This document shows, piece after piece, positions 59,319-64,000 of a DNA stretch of 64,000 nt. The translations under genes and the position numbers were made by a program. The notes beneath the pieces are model-generated. The model had not been told where the DNA came from and did not search any database. It was given only the letters and a program-made list of their open reading frames with translations. Each line of letters starts with the position of its first letter. Within the stretch, counting starts at the first letter, position 1. Source of the stretch: Ruminococcus sp. (GTDB lineage Bacteria > Bacillota > Clostridia > Oscillospirales > Ruminococcaceae); NCBI GenBank assembly GCA_017470905.1, contig JAFUXL010000007.1:186001-250000 (forward strand). Direction: 5' to 3'.

Positions 59319-59582
59319 TTATACAGTGTGCTTGATGCGGTCGTGTTCTTCGGCACGTTTTCCGTTGTTGAAGCGGTCGAGAGTGCCGACAAGATAACCT
59401 GTTATTCTTCTTATGCGGTCGAAGGGAATATCTGCGAAATCAAATTTCAAATCAACGAAATCTCCGTCCGTTTTCACGGTCATTTCGGTTATTTCCTTGT
59501 CGCTGTATTTCTTTCTTCCGTATTCCGTGTAGGCATCAATCTCCTGCTGTGAGATTGGTTCGCCGATAACATTTATCTTCAT
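59319..59582 (-). CDS. small protein resembling the C-terminal part of anaerobic ribonucleotide reductase (NrdD-tail-like)
   Basis: An 87-residue protein. The C-terminal block [28 protein letters not shown] resembles the end of class III ribonucleotide reductase NrdD, and similar stand-alone small proteins occur in Clostridia. The usual zinc cysteines and the glycyl-radical loop are absent, so it cannot be a reductase alone. AAGAGGTG precedes the ATG. It is the first gene of a two-gene unit with rubrerythrin, suggesting a link with oxidative stress or radical-enzyme protection. That role is inference. Confidence 0.65.
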   Translation of the reverse strand: MKINVIGEPISQQEIDAYTEYGRKKYSDKEITEMTVKTDGDFVDLKFDFADIPFDRIRRITGYLVGTLDRFNNGKRAEEHDRIKHTV

Positions 59583-59635
59583 TCAAAAACACCTCTTAAA
59601 TTTAACTTGACGTACCCACTGGATACATCTTTATT

Positions 59636-59664
59636 ATTATAGCATGATTTTTATTGAAAGTCAA
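59636..59664 (-). promoter_or_regulatory. promoter of the NrdD-tail-like/rubrerythrin unit
   Basis: TTGACT (59659-59664) and TATAAT (59636-59641) with a 17-nt spacer on the minus strand. Confidence 0.8.
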
Positions 59665-59768
59665 TAGTTTGGAAGAAAATTTCGTGCGATTTATATATAA
59701 ATTATAAGCATAAGCAAACAGCATTGAAATTATTGATGACAGTATATTCAAGTTATATTAATATAACA

Positions 59769-59796
59769 AAAAAGCCGCCATACAGACGGCGGCTTT
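59769..59796 (-). terminator. intrinsic terminator after the flavodoxin gene
   Basis: The AAGCCGCC/GGCGGCTT hairpin followed by a T run on the minus strand. Confidence 0.88.
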
Positions 59797-59817
59797 GTGG
59801 TTTATTTTTAATCTTTT

Positions 59818-60240
59818 TTATGCGATAGCAGCACCGAGAGCCTTTGCATTGGCTTTTGCATCGTCATCGGGGGCTTCGTTTACGATGAGGCATTCAGCGG
59901 CAAGAGTAATTCCTGCGCTCTTTGCATCGTCCTCCCAGCTGCGCATCCATTCGCCGTCGCCCCAGCCGTATGAACCGAAGAGAACGATTTTCTTTCCGCT
60001 GAGACTGCCTTTTACAGCGTCCCACATGGGCTGAAACTCATCTTCTTCGAGGACTTCCGCACCCATTGCGGGGCATCCGAAAGCGATACCGTCATAATTT
60101 GCGGCAGCGTCTGCGCTGAAATCTGCGGCGGAGATTATTTCAACCTCTGCGCCCTTTTCTTTTGCGCCGTCAGCGACAGCGTTGGCAATTTTCTCTGTGT
60201 TTCCCGTACCGCTCCAGAATACAACTGCAATTTTGCTCAT
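59818..60240 (-). CDS. flavodoxin
   Basis: A 140-residue FMN-binding electron carrier that can replace ferredoxin. The phosphate-binding loop WSGTGNTEKIA is at residues 9-19. The FMN-clamping regions FGCPAMGAE (about 53-61) and FGSYGWGDGEWM (about 86-97) are visible. The ATG has an AGGAAG ribosome site. It is monocistronic with a strong terminator. No convincing -35 box was found upstream. A palindrome at 60315-60339 may be a control site. Confidence 0.94.
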   Translation of the reverse strand: MSKIAVVFWSGTGNTEKIANAVADGAKEKGAEVEIISAADFSADAAANYDGIAFGCPAMGAEVLEEDEFQPMWDAVKGSLSGKKIVLFGSYGWGDGEWMRSWEDDAKSAGITLAAECLIVNEAPDDDAKANAKALGAAIA

Positions 60241-60314
60241 GATAACATCTTCCTTTCTGTTAGTAATTTCTAACTAAGAGCTTTAAAAAAATCACACTGT
60301 CAGTATGATATGGT

Positions 60315-60339
60315 TATTATATCATGCTCTGATATTATA
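60315..60339. promoter_or_regulatory. palindrome upstream of flavodoxin gene
   Basis: Inverted repeat TATTATATCA-TGCTC-TGATATTATA, arms matching at 9 of 10 positions. It includes two TATAAT-like strings on the minus strand. It could be an operator overlapping a promoter. Confidence 0.4.
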
Positions 60340-60400
60340 TTCTACTCCAAAAGGACAGTTATATACCTGTTTTTTTAATCACAACGTGATTATATATTTG

Positions 60401-60429
60401 TTGACAGGACAAGGGATTTGATGTATAAT
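60401..60429 (+). promoter_or_regulatory. promoter for the YhfC-like gene
   Basis: Perfect TTGACA (60401-60406) and TATAAT (60424-60429), 17-nt spacer, about 40 nt before the ATG. Confidence 0.87.
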
Positions 60430-60469
60430 GCTATAGAATGAAATAAATTGATTGCAGACGGAGGATATT

Positions 60470-61114
60470 ATGACGGATATAAATTGTTTTCTTGCAGGAA
60501 TGACAAGACTTTGCATTTCACCTATACTGTTGTTTGTCTGGTGCAGAAAAACGGGTGCAAGACTTTATCCTGCATTCATAGCCTTTGCAGTGTGCTTTCC
60601 TGTTTTCATAATCGGAGGGGCAATTCGTTCGGGTTTCGGTCGTGATAATTTCATGGTTTATTACATAAGTCAGGGACTTCTTTACGGTATTCTCGAAGAG
60701 GGTACGAAATATCTTGTTATACGTTATTTTCTCAAATCAGACCTCCGTCCGAAGAACGCAGTGGTTTATGGTATCGGTCATGGTATGTATGAAGAGCTGG
60801 GTGCAGGTCTTTCGTGTCTGGGGCTTATCGGCACGGACAGGGCAGCTCCCGATATTTTCCTGTTTAATTTATGGGCAGCCGCCGAGGGAACGGCATTTAC
60901 TGTCTCGGTGACTGTTATTGTATTCTATGGAATATACACCGACAGGGCAAAAATAGCTGTTCCGGCAGCGATACTTCTTCATGCCGTAAGCAATATGTCT
61001 GCGGGGATTTTTATTGAGTCTGTTTCGGTTATAATATGTACAATTCTTACCGCAGGGATATGCTTTGCCGCATACCGCTGCTACAGGGCTGTGAAGATTT
61101 TGGACGATTACTGA
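60470..61114 (+). CDS. YhfC-like intramembrane metalloprotease
   Basis: A 214-residue protein of about six membrane helices. Two conserved charged motifs inside helices, LEEGTKY (about 73-79) and GHGMYEE (about 98-104), fit the YhfC family, relatives of CAAX/PrsW-type glutamic intramembrane proteases. A later AILLHAVSN supplies another conserved His. The ATG at 60470 has a GGAGG ribosome site. It is monocistronic with a perfect promoter and a hairpin terminator. The target protein is unknown. Confidence 0.82.
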   Translation: MTDINCFLAGMTRLCISPILLFVWCRKTGARLYPAFIAFAVCFPVFIIGGAIRSGFGRDNFMVYYISQGLLYGILEEGTKYLVIRYFLKSDLRPKNAVVYGIGHGMYEELGAGLSCLGLIGTDRAAPDIFLFNLWAAAEGTAFTVSVTVIVFYGIYTDRAKIAVPAAILLHAVSNMSAGIFIESVSVIICTILTAGICFAAYRCYRAVKILDDY

Positions 61115-61120
61115 AAATAA

Positions 61121-61146
61121 TATCCCCCGAAGAAATCGGGGGATAT
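61121..61146. terminator. hairpin between YhfC-like and SGNH genes, possible bidirectional terminator
   Basis: The TATCCCCCGA/TCGGGGGATA stem lies between the two convergent stop codons. T-richness is weak on the plus side. Confidence 0.7.
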
Positions 61147-61148
61147 AT

Positions 61149-62090
61149 TCAGCTTTTCTTTCTGACAAATGCTGTAATAAGGGAGATTATGCCGACAGCC
61201 GCAAGTGCCGCACAGCCGCATATAAGACCTATGCCAGGCTTTGAAATATGCTCCTGCTGTTCGTATGTGTAGTATGTAAATTCGGATTTTCTAAGCTCCG
61301 TGTCAACTATATCCGCAATGAGTTTATGACCCTCTGCGTTGGGGTGAATATCAAAATCGGGCATATTGGTAAGCTCCGCACTTTTTCCCTTGAAATGGAG
61401 GTAAATATCAATAACTGAATAGCTGTCCGCATGAGAGGATATTATATCATTGAAAGCGGCTATTTTTTCTCCCGTGAAGTCAGTTATAATATCGAGAGCG
61501 AGATATTCCGTGGGGTCGTATAAATTCTGAATATATATCTTTCCGTCCGTCTTATTTTTTAGTTTGTCGGATATAACCTGCAAATTTTCCTCAAACGTGA
61601 CGAGAGCCGCATCAATATCGTCACCGATATTCGGTATCGAGGCAGCAAGCGAAAATAAATTTACGTTCTCGTCTTTCAGACCGTTGAGTATACCGTAAAT
61701 CGGGTGCATGAGGTCGTTTCCGCCGATAGATACCACGACGGCATCGCTGTCTCTGAGGGCATCGTCAATATTGCCGCTGTCGATTATATTAATTAAATCC
61801 TGTGTGGTATCGCCCGAAACGGCTTGGTTAATCATTTTTGTATCCGTAACTCCGTCAAGCTCTTCTCTGTATCTGTCTTTGAGGATATTCGGATATGACA
61901 TACAGTGCGAATTATCGTCCCTTGAAAATCCGTCAAGCCCGTAGCCGTCCGGGATAGAGTCGCCTAAGAAGAGTATTCTCGGCGGAATATTTACGGTATG
62001 GGCGGTTTTGAGGGTTTCCGTTTCGGTCATGGAACAGCCTGTCAGCATTATGCCTGCACATAAAGCCGCAGGAATTATTTTTTTATTCAT
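61149..62090 (-). CDS. SGNH/GDSL hydrolase lipoprotein with C-terminal anchor
   Basis: A 313-residue protein. The lipoprotein signal has the lipobox LTGCS (Cys about 19). The GDSL/SGNH hydrolase domain has block I FLGDSIPDGYGL (Ser about 47), block III GGNDLMHP and block V DIHPNAEGH with catalytic Asp/His. A C-terminal helix (about 285-308) with a KKS tail may anchor the protein a second time. Such enzymes are esterases acting on acylated sugars or lipids outside the membrane; carbohydrate deacetylation is a plausible role in a xylan degrader. An AGGGAG ribosome site precedes the ATG. Confidence 0.87.
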   Translation of the reverse strand: MNKKIIPAALCAGIMLTGCSMTETETLKTAHTVNIPPRILFLGDSIPDGYGLDGFSRDDNSHCMSYPNILKDRYREELDGVTDTKMINQAVSGDTTQDLINIIDSGNIDDALRDSDAVVVSIGGNDLMHPIYGILNGLKDENVNLFSLAASIPNIGDDIDAALVTFEENLQVISDKLKNKTDGKIYIQNLYDPTEYLALDIITDFTGEKIAAFNDIISSHADSYSVIDIYLHFKGKSAELTNMPDFDIHPNAEGHKLIADIVDTELRKSEFTYYTYEQQEHISKPGIGLICGCAALAAVGIISLITAFVRKKS

Positions 62091-62116
62091 AAATTCACTC
62101 CCTTGTTCAGTATCTG

Positions 62117-62141
62117 AAAAAGGCTTCCGCAGAAGCCTTTT
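62117..62141 (-). terminator. intrinsic terminator after hisS
   Basis: The AAAAGGCTTC/GAAGCCTTTT hairpin, with T-rich sequence on the minus-strand side. Confidence 0.85.
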
Positions 62142-62144
62142 AAA

Positions 62145-63485
62145 TCAGTTTTTGCCGTCTGTAAAAGCAAAGAGCGAGCCGTTGTCCGTTTCTTCTTCGA
62201 GGAAATTGAGCATTTTATTCATATAAATTTCCTCAAAGGCGGCAGGGAATTTATCGTTCAGACGGATTTCCGTTTCTTCGCCGCTTTCCATTTCTTTAAG
62301 CTTCGCCTTGCCCTCGTTGAGTTCATTTTCGCCGAGGACTACGGTAAATGCCGCACCTGTCTTGTTTGCATATTTCATCTGGGCTTTAAGTCCTCTGCCC
62401 ATGAGGTCGTACTCTGCGAAATAGCCGAATTCACGCAGCTCCCTTGAAAGCTCCATAGCCTCCTCGAGAGCCTCGTCACCGATAGCGGCGAAATAAATAT
62501 CGCATTTTCGGGGCTTCATATAGTCGCAGTTCTGTTTATCCATGACGAGGAGAAGCCTTTCTATTCCCATTCCGAAGCCGAGGGCGGGGACGTGCTGACC
62601 GCCAAGCTGTTCGATAAGACCGTCATATCTTCCGCCGCCGCAGACAGTACCCTGTGCGCCGATTTCGGTAGTGACAAATTCAAATACGGTCTTTGTGTAA
62701 TAGTCAAGACCCCTTACGATTTTGGGATTTACTTTAAAATCTATATGCAGTTTGGTGAGATATTTTTTTAATTTCTCAAAGTGGTCGCCGCACTCCTCAC
62801 AGAGATAATCGAGGATAACGGGGGCATCCTTTCCGATTTCCTGACATATCGGACTTTTGCAGTCGAGTATGCGCATGGGATTTTTTTCGAGCCTGTCCTT
62901 GCAGGTGTCGCAGAGTTCGTCTTTTCTTGCGGAAAAATAAGTCCTTAAAGCATCGTGATATTTCGCACGGCATGACGGACAGCCTATTGAATTTATGTAC
63001 AATTCGATATTTTTAAGTTCAAGGCGGTCGAGGAGGGTTTTTGCGAGGGATATTACCTCCGCATCAGCCGCAGGGGACTGACTTCCTGCCATTTCAAGAC
63101 CGAACTGGTGAAATTCCCTGAGCCTTCCTGCCTGCGGTCTTTCGTGGCGGAAACAGGAGAGTATATAATAAACTCTCTGCGGAAGAGCCTCGTTGAGCAT
63201 ACCGTTCTGGAGCATAGCCCTTATTGTGCCTGCCGTACCCTCGGGGCGGAGCGTAAATTCAGTTTCCTTTGCCTTTACGGTATACATTTCTTTCTGGACT
63301 ACATCGGTGGTTTCGCCGACCGAACGGAGGAATAAATCGGTATTTTCAAAGGTGGGAACACGTATCTCTGCGAAGCCGAAGCTTTCGGCGGTTTCCCTTG
63401 CGATTTTCTCGACAGTGTGCCATTTGTGGACATCCTTGGGGAGAACATCTTCCGTACCGTTGGGGCGTTTTATATTTACAGCCAT
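62145..63485 (-). CDS. hisS: histidyl-tRNA synthetase
   Basis: Class II aminoacyl-tRNA synthetase for histidine. The 446-residue chain starts with the N-terminal VNIKRPNGTEDVLP segment. Motif 2 (QRVYYILSCFRHERPQAGR) lies near residue 115 and the HisRS signature RGLDYYTKTVFE near 260. Motif 3 GMGIERLL is near 315, and a C-terminal anticodon-binding domain follows. It is slightly longer than the E. coli enzyme. The internal cluster CxxC...CxxC (about 175-232) suggests a bound metal, as in some clostridial HisRS. An AAAGGC ribosome site precedes the ATG. It follows mgsA by 76 nt. Confidence 0.96.
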   Translation of the reverse strand: MAVNIKRPNGTEDVLPKDVHKWHTVEKIARETAESFGFAEIRVPTFENTDLFLRSVGETTDVVQKEMYTVKAKETEFTLRPEGTAGTIRAMLQNGMLNEALPQRVYYILSCFRHERPQAGRLREFHQFGLEMAGSQSPAADAEVISLAKTLLDRLELKNIELYINSIGCPSCRAKYHDALRTYFSARKDELCDTCKDRLEKNPMRILDCKSPICQEIGKDAPVILDYLCEECGDHFEKLKKYLTKLHIDFKVNPKIVRGLDYYTKTVFEFVTTEIGAQGTVCGGGRYDGLIEQLGGQHVPALGFGMGIERLLLVMDKQNCDYMKPRKCDIYFAAIGDEALEEAMELSRELREFGYFAEYDLMGRGLKAQMKYANKTGAAFTVVLGENELNEGKAKLKEMESGEETEIRLNDKFPAAFEEIYMNKMLNFLEEETDNGSLFAFTDGKN

Positions 63486-63512
63486 TTTTTATCAGCCTTT
63501 CTCTGCATGAAA

Positions 63513-63534
63513 ATTGCCCCCGTAAACAGGGGAC
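63513..63534 (-). terminator. hairpin after mgsA
   Basis: The TGTCCCC/GGGGGCA stem followed by ATTTTC on the minus strand, between mgsA and hisS. It may only partly terminate. Confidence 0.55.
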
Positions 63535-63561
63535 AATTGGTCAATTGATTTGTCCTTGTTG

Positions 63562-63963
63562 TTATATTCCGGGAGTGCCGACCTCCCGCCAGTCGAGGTC
63601 GCCTCTTTCGAGGGCGAGAATGAGAGCTTCGGCGGTTGCAATATTTGTAGCGACAGGGACATTGTGAACGTCACAGAGCCGCAGGAGATTCATATCATTT
63701 GCATCAGTTACCTTGGGATTATTGGGGTCTCTGAAGAAGAGGAGAACGTCAACCTCATTGCATGAAAGGAGGGCGAGTATCTGTTCGGCACCTCCGCGTC
63801 CGCTGAGATAGCGTTTTATGGGAAGTCCCGTAGCTTCGCTTACCTGTTTTCCCGTTGTATTTGTAGCCATAAGTGAATGCTTTGAAAGTATTCCGCAGTA
63901 GGCACTGCAAAATTGTACCATAAGTTCTTTTTTCGCATCATGGGCGATAATAGCAATCTTCAT
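63562..63963 (-). CDS. mgsA: methylglyoxal synthase
   Basis: Converts dihydroxyacetone phosphate to methylglyoxal, a bypass that relieves sugar-phosphate stress. The 133-residue length is usual. The N-terminal MKIAIIAHDAKK, the TGKQVSEATGLPIKRYLSGRGG segment with phosphate-binding residues, and the DVLLFFRDPN motif with catalytic Asp are present. An AAGGAC ribosome site precedes the ATG. It is the last gene at the right edge of the window. Confidence 0.95.
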   Translation of the reverse strand: MKIAIIAHDAKKELMVQFCSAYCGILSKHSLMATNTTGKQVSEATGLPIKRYLSGRGGAEQILALLSCNEVDVLLFFRDPNNPKVTDANDMNLLRLCDVHNVPVATNIATAEALILALERGDLDWREVGTPGI

Positions 63964-64000
63964 TTTTTCTGTCCTTTCCCCGCTTTGCGGATTTATTCTA

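Overview
The window looks like part of the chromosome of a gut or rumen Firmicute close to Ruminococcus (R. flavefaciens-like). The best marker is a secreted xylanase at 46315-49626 with two CBM22-like modules, a GH10 domain, a CBM9-like module and a C-terminal type I dockerin. Low-to-moderate GC, AGGAGG-type ribosome sites, many TTGACA-17-TATAAT promoters, RNase J, GdpP, long-form HPF and an Rnf complex fit an anaerobic Clostridia member. The genus is inferred from these traits, not from a database search.

Layout, left to right. 1-5255: partial cysK, an unusual TIM-barrel/acyl-CoA-synthetase fusion, a DUF378 protein and L-lactate dehydrogenase. 5256-6677: gltX. 6709-15276: a minus-strand operon HIT - phosphoribosyltransferase - comEC-like - holA - RNase M5-like - MBOAT/DHHW pair - SDR - membrane protein. 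15615-18761: a promoter, a leader with an intrinsic terminator, three tandem tRNA genes that each carry a related insertion, then alaS. 18946-21837: a secreted SleB-like protein and a transglutaminase lipoprotein. 22000-26801: rnfCDGEAB. 26954-30495: ftsH, tilS and a membrane-protein gene broken by an in-frame TGA. 30675-38713: dnaB, rplI, gdpP, RNase J and two bPH2 membrane proteins. 39035-45782: an AGCS symporter, a degenerate phosphohexomutase, manA, azlCD, a VanY-like protein and a DacA-like protein. 46315-49626: the xylanase. 49943-53253: an FHA - FtsW/RodA - PBP morphogenesis operon. 53449-58605: hpf, a LUD-domain protein and a MacA/MacB-type exporter. 58739-63963: rubrerythrin with an NrdD-tail-like protein, flavodoxin, a YhfC protease, an SGNH lipoprotein, hisS and mgsA.

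Two things stand out as possibly undescribed. First, the three tandem tRNA genes upstream of alaS share a 27-nt hairpin module inserted at the anticodon arm. Deleting 39 nt from the first restores a textbook tRNA-Lys(UUU). I could not reconstruct the other two unambiguously. Second, nine dispersed nested-hairpin repeats (family 1) keep their two stems paired while the stem sequences change from copy to copy. Several end right at the ribosome binding site of a downstream gene. A second repeat family of about 70-145 nt carries a GC-rich terminator-like hairpin.

A further theme is that several enzyme homologues lack catalytic residues: the MBOAT/DHHW acetylation pair, the ComEC C-terminus, the VanY-like protein and the phosphohexomutase-like protein. 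All functional statements are inferences from sequence motifs and context.
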